From Microbacterium sp. MYb45 (lineage in GTDB: Bacteria; Actinomycetota; Actinomycetes; Actinomycetales; Microbacteriaceae), in assembly GCF_002979655.1 (NCBI RefSeq), contig NZ_PCPG01000001.1:682001-746000 (forward strand): a stretch of 64,000 nucleotides of DNA, written 5' to 3'. The translations under genes were made by a program, and so were the position numbers. The notes under the pieces are model-generated. The model worked only from the letters and a program-made list of their open reading frames with translations. It did not search any database and was not told the DNA's origin. Positions 8,922 through 17,934 of the stretch are shown piece by piece. Each line of letters starts with the position of its first letter. The first letter of the stretch is position 1.

Positions 8922-9004
8922 TGCGCGGAGGGGGACTTGAACCCCCACGCCCTTACGGGCACTACGACCTCAACGTAGCGCGTCTACCATTCCGCCACCC
9001 GCGC
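8922..9004 (-). tRNA. tRNA-Leu (anticodon GAG)
   Basis: Read on the minus strand the 83-base element folds as a class II tRNA: acceptor strands GCGCGGG and TCCGCGC with discriminator A, D-arm beginning GGCGGAAT, anticodon stem CTACG/CGTAG around loop TTGAGGT (anticodon GAG, reading CUC/CUU), a long variable arm GTGCCCGTAAGGGCGT, and the T-arm GGGGGTTCAAGTCCCCC. CCA is not encoded. A second tRNA-Leu (CAA) is at 45323-45405. Confidence 0.95.
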
Positions 9005-9037
9005 AGGTTTTGGATGATCGTTGCCGACCGAAGAATG

Positions 9038-9043
9038 ACATTA
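9038..9043 (-). promoter_or_regulatory. -10 element of the tRNA-Leu(GAG) gene
   Basis: Minus-strand TAATGT about 34 bases upstream of the mature tRNA 5' end; no convincing -35 seen. Confidence 0.35.
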
Positions 9044-9103
9044 CCACGTTCCCCGCGGCCTCTCGAACCGAGCGGTACGCCCGGGCGTGGCTCGCCGTTT
9101 CGA

Positions 9104-9109
9104 TAGCCT
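9104..9109 (+). promoter_or_regulatory. -10 element, leaderless M20 peptidase gene
   Basis: TAGCCT seven bases before the ATG at 9117. Confidence 0.5.
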
Positions 9110-9116
9110 GGAGCAC

Positions 9117-10412
9117 ATGACCGATCCCTCTCTTCCCGAGGTCGTGCGCATCGCCAGCGACCTCATCCGCTTCGACACATCCAACTTCGGTGGAGGGAAT
9201 GCGAAGGGCGAGCGTGAGGCTGCGGAGTACGTGGGCGCCTACCTCGAGGAGCTCGGGCTGGAGGTCGAGTACTACGAGCCGATCGAGCGCCGTACCAACG
9301 TGATGGCCCGTGTTCCGGGCCGCGATCGGACCAAACCCGCACTCGTCGTGCACGGACATCTCGACGTCGTGCCGGCGATGGCTGACGACTGGAGCGTCGA
9401 TCCGTTCGCCGGCCTCGTCCAGGACGGCATGCTGTGGGGACGCGGCGCCGTGGACATGAAGAACATGAACGCGATGATCCTCACCTCCGTCGCCGAGATC
9501 CTGCGGGCGGGGGAGCAGCCGGAGCGCGACCTCATCCTGGCGTTCTTCGCCGACGAAGAGAACGGGGGCGTCGAAGGTTCGGCTCTCGTCGTCCAGAACC
9601 GCTCGGAGTGGTTCGAAGGGGCGACGGCCGCGATCAGCGAGGTCGGGGGGTACTCGATCACTGTGGACGATCGGCGTGCGTACCTGCTGCAGGTCGGCGA
9701 GAAGGCGCTGATCTGGATCCGCCTGGTGGCGAAGGGTCGTGCGGGTCACGGCAGCCGCCTGCACGACGACAATGCCGTGACGAAGCTCTCGGAGGCCGTC
9801 GCGGCGATCGGCCGCACGCGCTGGCCGATCCGTCTGACGCCGACGACCACGGCGCTGCTGGAGGGCCTCAGCGCGCTGAGCGGGCGCAGTGCCGACGACC
9901 CCGATGCCCTCGCCGCTGCCGCGGGCCCCGCGGAGGCGTTCCTGAGGTCATCGTTCCGGACGACCACGAATCCCACGGCTCTGACTGCTGGCTACAAGCA
10001 CAACGTGATCCCGGAGCGTGCCGAGGCACTCATCGATGTCCGCGTCATCCCCGGGACCGAAGACGATGTGCTCGCCGAGTTGCAGCAGATCGTCGGTGAC
10101 GACATCGAGATCCAGACGGTCGTCCGTGACATCGGCATGGAGACACCGTTCGAGGGCGAGCTCGTCGAGGCGATGGTCGCCAGCATCGGTCGCCACGACC
10201 CCGGTGTCCCCGTGATCCCGTACCTGCTGGGCGCCGGCACCGACAACAAGGCGCTGGCCTACCTGGGCATCACCGGGTACGGCTTCGCGCCGTTGAAGCT
10301 CCCCGCCGACTTGGACTTCACAGGCATGTTCCACGGAGTCGATGAGCGAGTACCCGTAGAATCGCTTGTCTTCGGCCAGCGGGTGCTGGCCGATCTGCTG
10401 CGCACGTACTGA
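9117..10412 (+). CDS. M20/M25/M40 family zinc metallopeptidase
   Basis: 431 residues. Zinc ligands appear in VHGHLDVVP (His, with the adjacent catalytic Asp) and in WGRGAVDMK (bridging Asp); FADEENGG carries the catalytic Glu pair, and the dimerisation lid lies in the centre (GHGSRLHDDNAV). These enzymes cut dipeptides or N-acyl amino acids in the cytoplasm. The ATG at 9117 is preferred over a start ten codons earlier, because it sits seven bases after a -10 element. It is followed 40 bases later by uppP on the same strand. Confidence 0.88.
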   Translation: MTDPSLPEVVRIASDLIRFDTSNFGGGNAKGEREAAEYVGAYLEELGLEVEYYEPIERRTNVMARVPGRDRTKPALVVHGHLDVVPAMADDWSVDPFAGLVQDGMLWGRGAVDMKNMNAMILTSVAEILRAGEQPERDLILAFFADEENGGVEGSALVVQNRSEWFEGATAAISEVGGYSITVDDRRAYLLQVGEKALIWIRLVAKGRAGHGSRLHDDNAVTKLSEAVAAIGRTRWPIRLTPTTTALLEGLSALSGRSADDPDALAAAAGPAEAFLRSSFRTTTNPTALTAGYKHNVIPERAEALIDVRVIPGTEDDVLAELQQIVGDDIEIQTVVRDIGMETPFEGELVEAMVASIGRHDPGVPVIPYLLGAGTDNKALAYLGITGYGFAPLKLPADLDFTGMFHGVDERVPVESLVFGQRVLADLLRTY

Positions 10413-10452
10413 GCGCTGCGCGCTCCGTGCCTCTCTGAACTGAAAGCTCTCC

Positions 10453-11277
10453 ATGCACCTGCTCGAAGCACTGATCCTGGGCATCGTCCAGGGACTCACC
10501 GAGTTCCTCCCGATCTCCTCCAGCGCCCATCTGCGCATCCTCGGCACGTTCCTGCCGTCGGGCGAGGACCCGGGCGCGGCCTTCACCGCGATCACACAGA
10601 TCGGTACCGAGGCCGCGGTCGTCGTGTTCTTCTGGCGTGACATCGTGCGCATCATCGGCCAGTGGTTCCGCTCGCTCGTCGGCAAGGCGCCGCGCAATGA
10701 TCCCGACGCGCGGATGGGCTGGATGATCATCATCGGCAGCATCCCGATCGTGGTTCTCGGGCTGCTCTTCCAGGACCAGATCGAGACGGTCCTCCGGTCG
10801 ATGTGGATCGTCGCGATCATGCTCATCGTCTTCGGCATCCTGCTCGGCGTCGCCGACTACGTCGGGGCGAAGCGCCGGAAGTTGAACGACCTCACGTACC
10901 CGCACGGCATCGCCTTCGGATTCGCGCAGGCACTGGCGCTGATCCCGGGCGTCTCCCGCTCGGGCGGCACCATCACGATGGGGCTCTTCCTCGGTTACGA
11001 GCGCGCCGCTGCCGCCCGCTACGCCTTCCTGCTCGCGATCCCCGCGGTGTTCGGCAGCGGCTTCTACCAGGTGTTCAAGAGCTGGGACGAGCCGTCGTTC
11101 TTCTCGTTCGGCGACACGCTCGCGGCGACGGGCATCGCGTTCGTGGTGGCGCTCGGCGTCATCGCGTTCTTCATGAACTGGATCTCGAAGCGCAGCTTCC
11201 TGCCGTTCGTGATCTACCGGATCCTGCTCGGCACCGTGCTCCTGGTCCTACTCGGTACCGGTGTGATCGCGGCCTGA
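10453..11277 (+). CDS. uppP: Undecaprenyl-diphosphatase UppP (BacA)
   Basis: 274 residues, eight predicted membrane helices, the usual length for BacA/Upp[16 protein letters not shown] near residue 15 and PGVSRSGGT near residue 160 are the two inverted-repeat active-site motifs (catalytic Glu, Ser and Arg). It recycles undecaprenyl pyrophosphate to the monophosphate carrier for peptidoglycan synthesis, and overproduction gives bacitracin resistance in other bacteria. No strong ribosome site precedes the ATG; the upstream bases GAACTGAAAGCTCTCC almost match those before hisG. It converges on the PAC2 gene with seven bases between. Confidence 0.95.
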   Translation: MHLLEALILGIVQGLTEFLPISSSAHLRILGTFLPSGEDPGAAFTAITQIGTEAAVVVFFWRDIVRIIGQWFRSLVGKAPRNDPDARMGWMIIIGSIPIVVLGLLFQDQIETVLRSMWIVAIMLIVFGILLGVADYVGAKRRKLNDLTYPHGIAFGFAQALALIPGVSRSGGTITMGLFLGYERAAAARYAFLLAIPAVFGSGFYQVFKSWDEPSFFSFGDTLAATGIAFVVALGVIAFFMNWISKRSFLPFVIYRILLGTVLLVLLGTGVIAA

Positions 11278-11284
11278 CCCGGAC

Positions 11285-12133
11285 TCAGCGCTTGCGGTCT
11301 CCTGGACCGTCATCGCGACGGCGGAGATACCGCTCGAATGCCTGCGCGATCGCATCGCCGGACGCCTCGGGGGAGTCCCACGTGTCGCGCGTGCGCTCGA
11401 GCTGACGGATGTACTCGGCCATGTCTTCGTCCTCCGACGCGGCCGCATCGATCGAAGCCTCCCAGGCCGCGGCCTCGGTGCGCAGCGTCTGGCGATCCAC
11501 GTCGGCACCGGTCAGCTCCTCGAGCCGGTCGAGCAGGGCGAGAGTCACCTTCGGCGAGGGCGTCGCCGACGCGACGTAATGCGGCACGCTGGCCCATAGG
11601 CTGGCGGTGGGGATCCCCGCGTTCTCGGCGAAGTGCTCGATGACGGAAAGGATGCCGACCGGGCCCTCGTAGAGCGAGCGCTCGAGGTCGTGAGCTTCCC
11701 GCACCTGCTCGTTCTGGCTGGAGGCGAAGATCGAGATCGGCCGGGTGTGGGGGACGTCCGAGAGCATCGCGCCGAGGGTGACGAGTCCGGTGATGTCATC
11801 GCGCAGAGCCACGTCGATGAACTCCGAGGCGAACGCCTGCCAGGTTCGCGCGGGCTCCGCGCCGGTGAGCAGCCAGAACTCGGGTCCCGGCCCCGGATCG
11901 CGGGGACGCCACAGCCCGGCCTCCGGCCATGTCAGTCGACGTCGCCCCTCGGCGTCCATCCGGCTCGACGGTCGCGTGTACTGGTAATCGAAGTACAGCT
12001 CGGGATCGACGGAGTGCACGAGGTCGTACTCCGATGAAGCCCGCAGCGCCTCGATGGCGCCACTCGCCGCTTCACCCGCATCGTTCCAGCCGTCGAAGGC
12101 GGCGATGACGATGCGCTGACCGAGAACATCCAT
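11285..12133 (-). CDS. PAC2 family protein
   Basis: 282 residues of the PAC2 (proteasome assembly chaperone 2-like) family: IAAFDGWNDAGEAAS at the N-terminus, LLTGAEPARTW, and FAENAGIPTASLWASVPHYV are conserved blocks. Actinobacterial members are common even where no proteasome core exists; a role in assembly or quality control is inferred from the eukaryotic chaperone and is not proved in bacteria. The acidic C-terminal tail ends in RRRDDGPGDRKR. Promoter element TAGCCT (12170-12175) gives a leader of about 30 bases with AAGGGA near the ATG. It is divergent from the HAD-TrmI pair. Confidence 0.85.
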   Translation of the reverse strand: MDVLGQRIVIAAFDGWNDAGEAASGAIEALRASSEYDLVHSVDPELYFDYQYTRPSSRMDAEGRRRLTWPEAGLWRPRDPGPGPEFWLLTGAEPARTWQAFASEFIDVALRDDITGLVTLGAMLSDVPHTRPISIFASSQNEQVREAHDLERSLYEGPVGILSVIEHFAENAGIPTASLWASVPHYVASATPSPKVTLALLDRLEELTGADVDRQTLRTEAAAWEASIDAAASEDEDMAEYIRQLERTRDTWDSPEASGDAIAQAFERYLRRRDDGPGDRKR

Positions 12134-12169
12134 CGTGGGCTCCCTTCGAGATCGTGGACGAGATCCTTC

Positions 12170-12175
12170 CAGGCT
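12170..12175 (-). promoter_or_regulatory. -10 element for the PAC2 gene
   Basis: Minus-strand TAGCCT, leader of roughly 30 bases to the ATG at 12133. Confidence 0.4.
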
Positions 12176-12210
12176 AGTCCGCGACGGCGGGATGCGGGCG
12201 GTACCCCGGC

Positions 12211-13923
<1,713 letters not shown>

Positions 13924-13933
13924 ACTGGAGCGC

Positions 13934-14866
13934 GTGCGTAAAACGTCCGCCGTTCTGGCCTCCCTCAGCCTTGCCGTCCTCGCCCTGACCGGCTGCACCG
14001 CCGCGGCACCCGACGGTGGCGTCGCGTGTGATCGCGGGGCCGGATCGAACGAGATCCGTGACGCCGTGACCGTGGAAGGCGACGTCGGGTCGACGCCGGA
14101 TGTGAGCGTGTTCAGCCCGCTGCACCTCAAGGAGACCGCTTTCGCCGACACGACGGTGGGCGAGGGCCGGAAGATCCTCGACAACGCGCAGGCTCTCGTG
14201 TTGGAGCTCTCGATCTTCAGCGGTGAGACCGGCAAGCAGGTCTACGCGACCTCGTACGACGAGTCCAAGGGTCAGGTCTCCACGGCCGACTATTGGGCGA
14301 CGCAGTCGCCCGGGCTCGAGTCGGTGTTCGAGTGCGCGACGGCAGGGTCCCGGATCGTCGCCGCACTCACCCCGGAAGACTTCGGTGCGAACAACCTCGA
14401 AGGGTTCGGTCTCGCGGCCGACGACAACGCGGTGTTCGTCATCGATGTGGTCGATGTGTTCCTCTCCCGCGCCGAGGGTTCCCTGCAGTTCAACGACGCG
14501 AAGGGCATGCCGACCGTGGTGCGCGCTCCTGATGGCACGCCGGGCGTCATCATTCCGGACAGCGCCGCACCCACGGAGCAGGTTGTCCAGACCCTCATCA
14601 AGGGCGACGGTGATGAGGTCAAAGCGGGCCAGATCCCCCTCCTGAACGTGATGGCTGTGGGCTGGGATGACAAGAAGGTCATCAACAGCACGTGGGGCCA
14701 GGGACCGACCGGTGATCTCTCGACCTCGGCACCGACCGTCGCAGAGGCGCTCATCGGCGAGACCGTGGGCTCGCAGATCCTCGTCGTGACCCCGGCAGGT
14801 GACGCCGGTCCTGCCGTCGCGTACGTCGTCGACATCCTGGGCGCAGTCACGGCGCCGACGCAGTGA
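13934..14866 (+). CDS. Secreted lipoprotein, FKBP-type peptidyl-prolyl isomerase-like
   Basis: 310 residues. A signal peptide with lipobox LTGC (Cys21) makes it a membrane-anchored lipoprotein, processed by Lgt (encoded at 56638-57663) and Lnt (20405-21964). The body has two repeats that look like FKBP half-domains: residues 70-150 (VLELSIFSGETGKQV, GSRIVAALTPEDFG) and the C-terminal 100 (LLNVMAVGWDDKKVINSTW, EALIGETVGSQILVVTPA). The aromatic residues of a working isomerase pocket are partly missing, so activity is uncertain. It lies between trmI and pafB, one base overlap with the latter. Confidence 0.75.
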   Translation: MRKTSAVLASLSLAVLALTGCTAAAPDGGVACDRGAGSNEIRDAVTVEGDVGSTPDVSVFSPLHLKETAFADTTVGEGRKILDNAQALVLELSIFSGETGKQVYATSYDESKGQVSTADYWATQSPGLESVFECATAGSRIVAALTPEDFGANNLEGFGLAADDNAVFVIDVVDVFLSRAEGSLQFNDAKGMPTVVRAPDGTPGVIIPDSAAPTEQVVQTLIKGDGDEVKAGQIPLLNVMAVGWDDKKVINSTWGQGPTGDLSTSAPTVAEALIGETVGSQILVVTPAGDAGPAVAYVVDILGAVTAPTQ

Positions 14867-15858
14867 TGGCCAGTCGGATCCCCGCGGAAGAGCGCCTGAC
14901 GAATCTCGTCGTGGCGCTGATGGCCACGGAGATCGGGCTGACCAAGCAGCAGATCCTCGACAATGTCTCCGGATATCGGCAGCGGGCGGATGCGGGCACG
15001 CGCTCCGACGCGCTGGAGAAGATGTTCGAGCGGGACAAAGACGAGTTGCGCACCCTCGGCGTGCCGATCGAGACGATCGGAGACGCGGCTGATCCGAACG
15101 ACCTCCGAGAAGCCCGCTACCGTATTCCGCAAGCGGAATACGACCTTCCCGGTGACATCGAGTTCTCCGCCGCAGAACTGGCCGTGTTGCAGCTGGCCGG
15201 GAGCGTCTGGAGCGCGGAGTCCGTCTCTGGCGACGCGCAATCGGGCGTCCGCAAGATCCGTGCCCTGGGCATCGACGGGGACGAGCCGATCATCGGCTTC
15301 GCGCCGCGCATCACCGCCCGCGACGCCGCCTTCGCGCCGCTCCAGGATGCGATCGAGCGGTGCCGCGTCGTCGCCTTCGATTATCTGAAGCCCGGGGAGG
15401 ATGCGCCTCGGCGGCGGCGGATCCGCCCGTTGGCACTGGTCGACTACGAGGCCCGGTGGCACGTGTTCGGCATCGACGTGGACGTCGAGGAGGACAGGAC
15501 GTTCCTGCTCAGTCGCATCGTGGGCGCCGTCAAGGTGAGCCCCACGACCTTCGACTCCGCGCTCCGTGACGGAGCGGGGGAGCGGGCGCTCTCCGGCCTG
15601 GAGCGCGTGGCGGCTGCGAACTCGGCTCTGCTGGAGGTGACGCCCGGCACCGAGGCAGCACTGCGGCTCGGGCGTCGTGCGACGTCGGCGCCGCAGGGAA
15701 TCCACGTCCCGTTCGTCGACCTGCACATCTTCGCCGATGAGCTCGCCTCCTACGGACCCGAGGTGCGGGTGGTCGAACCGGTCGCGTTGCGCGATGCGGT
15801 CATCGAGCGGCTGCGAGCGGTCGTCGAATCGCACACCGATCAGGCGGAGGCGTCATGA
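14866..15858 (+). CDS. pafB: WYL-domain transcriptional regulator PafB
   Basis: 330 residues. The N-terminal winged helix (RLTNLVVALMATEIGLTKQQILDN, shortened here to its key part TKQQILDNVSGYRQ) binds DNA; the middle WYL domain (VAFDYLKPG, RIRPLALVDYEARWHVFGID) is the ligand sensor, and a WCX extension ends the protein. With PafC it forms the activator of the RecA-independent DNA-damage response in mycobacteria. ATG at 14866 overlaps the lipoprotein TGA by one base; a GTG one codon earlier is also possible. The stop overlaps pafC by four bases. Confidence 0.9.
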   Translation: MASRIPAEERLTNLVVALMATEIGLTKQQILDNVSGYRQRADAGTRSDALEKMFERDKDELRTLGVPIETIGDAADPNDLREARYRIPQAEYDLPGDIEFSAAELAVLQLAGSVWSAESVSGDAQSGVRKIRALGIDGDEPIIGFAPRITARDAAFAPLQDAIERCRVVAFDYLKPGEDAPRRRRIRPLALVDYEARWHVFGIDVDVEEDRTFLLSRIVGAVKVSPTTFDSALRDGAGERALSGLERVAAANSALLEVTPGTEAALRLGRRATSAPQGIHVPFVDLHIFADELASYGPEVRVVEPVALRDAVIERLRAVVESHTDQAEAS

Positions 15859-16838
15859 GCGCGAAGTCCAAGCCGTTGCTCGCAGCCGACCGCGTCCGCC
15901 TCTACCTCACTCTTGTGCCGTACCTGCTCGAGCACGGCCAGGTGTCTCTCACCGAAGCCGCAGAGGAATTCGGCGTGACGCCGCAGGAGATGCGCGGCAT
16001 GGTCGAGAAGCTGACGGTGATCGGGCTCCCCGGGGAATCCGGTTATTGGCAGCAGCCGCAGGAGATGTTCGACATCAACTGGGATCTGCTCGACCTCGAG
16101 GACGTCATCGAGATCACCAACGACGTGGCCCTGCGTCGAGTTCCGCGCTTCACTGCCCGTGAGGCGGCGGCGCTCCTCGCCGGACTGCAGATGGTCGCAG
16201 CGGTTCCGGCCGTCTCGGACTCGGGGCTCGTCGCCGGGCTCATCTCGAAGCTGTCCCGCGGTGCCGCGGATGCTCCCGCCGAGGTGGTCGTCGCGCCGAG
16301 CGCCGTCGACGAGGTGCGCGAAGCCGTCGCTCGGGGGCTGCACGAGGGCGTCGCGATCGCCTTCACCTATCAGGCTCCGGATGCCGCGCCGACGACCAGA
16401 ACGGTCGACCCGATGCAGATCCTCATCACGAACGGCCAGTGGTACCTGCAGGGGTGGTGCCATATGCGGCAGGCGATGAGGACGTTCCATCTCGACCGCG
16501 TCAGCGCACCGACCCTCACCGACATCCCGATCACCCACGGCGGTGAACACGTTCCCGAGGCTTTCGCCGGTCTCGACGACGAGCGCGAGGTCACCGTGCG
16601 TGTGCCGGAGCGCCTCGCCCCCCTTTTGAGCGGCTTCGTTCCCACCGGGCAACCCGACGTGGTCGACGGGGCGGTGACCACCACGCTCCACCTCGCCGAT
16701 CCGCGCGGCGTCAAGAGGCTCGCCGGGCGATTCGGCGGCGCGATGGAGGTGTTGGAGCCGGGTATCGCCCGATCCGCCACGCGGGACTGGGCCGCGTCGG
16801 GACTCGCGCTGTATCGCCGCCCCGATGCCGAGCATTGA
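15855..16838 (+). CDS. pafC: WYL-domain transcriptional regulator PafC
   Basis: 327 residues, same HTH-WYL-WCX layout as PafB. The helix-turn-helix is LTEAAEEFGVTPQEM; the WYL sensor contains IAFTYQAPD and NGQWYLQGWCHMR. PafB and PafC act as a heterodimer that senses single-stranded DNA or a related signal and directs RNA polymerase to SOS-independent repair promoters. The ATGA overlap with pafB keeps their amounts equal. A separate promoter for tatA starts just after the stop. Confidence 0.9.
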   Translation: MSAKSKPLLAADRVRLYLTLVPYLLEHGQVSLTEAAEEFGVTPQEMRGMVEKLTVIGLPGESGYWQQPQEMFDINWDLLDLEDVIEITNDVALRRVPRFTAREAAALLAGLQMVAAVPAVSDSGLVAGLISKLSRGAADAPAEVVVAPSAVDEVREAVARGLHEGVAIAFTYQAPDAAPTTRTVDPMQILITNGQWYLQGWCHMRQAMRTFHLDRVSAPTLTDIPITHGGEHVPEAFAGLDDEREVTVRVPERLAPLLSGFVPTGQPDVVDGAVTTTLHLADPRGVKRLAGRFGGAMEVLEPGIARSATRDWAASGLALYRRPDAEH

Positions 16839-16842
16839 TCTG

Positions 16843-16848
16843 TAGACT
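16843..16848 (+). promoter_or_regulatory. -10 element for the tatA-tatC-helicase-lnt unit
   Basis: TAGACT just after the pafC stop; predicted leader of about 28 bases before the tatA ATG at 16883. Confidence 0.4.
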
Positions 16849-16882
16849 GAACCGAACGCTCATCGACGACGGGAATCCTTAC

Positions 16883-17119
16883 ATGTTCGCTGGAATGCAA
16901 GGCTGGCACCTTCTGATCGTGCTCGCCGTCATCCTCCTTCTGTTCGGTGCCGCCAAGCTGCCGGCGCTGGCGAAGAGCATGGGCCAGTCCGCCCGCGTCT
17001 TCAAGGGTGAGATGAAGGCGATGAAGGAAGAGGACGCGCCTCGCGCCGACTCGACCATCGCCGACCCCACGTCGGTCAAGGACTCGGGCGCAGACCCTGA
17101 GACTCCGCCTCGCGCCTGA
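16883..17119 (+). CDS. tatA: Twin-arginine translocase subunit TatA
   Basis: 78 residues. One N-terminal membrane helix (LLIVLAVILLLFGAAKLP) followed by the hinge and an amphipathic helix (LAKSMGQSARVFKGEM), then an acidic, disordered tail. This is the pore-forming TatA/E type; the FGxxKLP hinge is diagnostic. ATG at 16883 was chosen since the 16 codons upstream lie in the promoter and 5' leader. tatC follows after five bases. A TatB homologue is not in the window. Confidence 0.93.
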   Translation: MFAGMQGWHLLIVLAVILLLFGAAKLPALAKSMGQSARVFKGEMKAMKEEDAPRADSTIADPTSVKDSGADPETPPRA

Positions 17120-17124
17120 CGGCC

Positions 17125-17934
17125 GTGGCAGCCATCGAACCGACCGTGATGCCGAAGGCGGATCGGGATCGGCGGATGTCGCTGGGCGCGCATCTCGTCG
17201 AATTGCGCAAGCGTCTGATGTATGCGGCGCTCGCTCTGGTCGTGGGCATGGTCGTGGCGTTCATCGTCGCCGACCCGGTCATCCACTTCATCACGGAGCC
17301 CATCCGCATCATCACCGAGAAACGCGGTGATGACTTCAGCGCGCTCAACTTCGGCACGGTGACTGCCGCGTTCGACATGCGCATGCGGATCGCCTTCTCG
17401 ATCGGCCTCTTCATCTCGGCGCCGGTCTGGCTGTGGCAGGTGTGGGCTTTCATCATGCCCGGCCTGACCCGCAAGGAGATCAAGTACACAGTCGGCTTCG
17501 TGGTCGCTGCCGTCCCGCTGTTCTTCGCCGGGTGCTACCTGGGCGTGATGATCATGCCGCACGTGATCGAACTCATGTGGAGTTTCACGCCCGACGGTGC
17601 GACCAACTTCTACTACGCGCAGGAGTACTACGACTTCGTCTTCAAGCTGATGATCGTCATCGGCGTCTCGTTCGTCCTGCCGGTGTTCCTCGTCGCGCTT
17701 AACCTCGCCGGGGTCATGTCGGGCCGGGCGATCCTCAAGGGCTGGCGCATCGCCATCATCATCGCGACGGTGTTCGCCGCGCTCGCGACCCCGGCCGCCG
17801 ACGTGGTCAGCATGCTGATGCTCGCGGGGATCCTGATCGTCCTCTTCTTCGCCGCCGCGGGGCTCTCTTTGCTGTTCGACAGGCGCAAGCGCAAGCGCGA
17901 CGAAGCGACCGGGCTGTTGCCGGACGCGGTATGA
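17125..17934 (+). CDS. tatC: Twin-arginine translocase subunit TatC
   Basis: 269 residues with six membrane helices. The N-terminal LGAHLVELRKRL carries the conserved HLxELRxR signal-peptide contact, and FIMPGLTRKEIKY the conserved PGL/E region of the first cytoplasmic loop. TatC recognises the twin-arginine signal and recruits TatA to pass folded proteins across the membrane. Start GTG at 17125; a later ATG (17149) is possible. The stop overlaps the helicase ATG by four bases. Confidence 0.93.
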   Translation: MAAIEPTVMPKADRDRRMSLGAHLVELRKRLMYAALALVVGMVVAFIVADPVIHFITEPIRIITEKRGDDFSALNFGTVTAAFDMRMRIAFSIGLFISAPVWLWQVWAFIMPGLTRKEIKYTVGFVVAAVPLFFAGCYLGVMIMPHVIELMWSFTPDGATNFYYAQEYYDFVFKLMIVIGVSFVLPVFLVALNLAGVMSGRAILKGWRIAIIIATVFAALATPAADVVSMLMLAGILIVLFFAAAGLSLLFDRRKRKRDEATGLLPDAV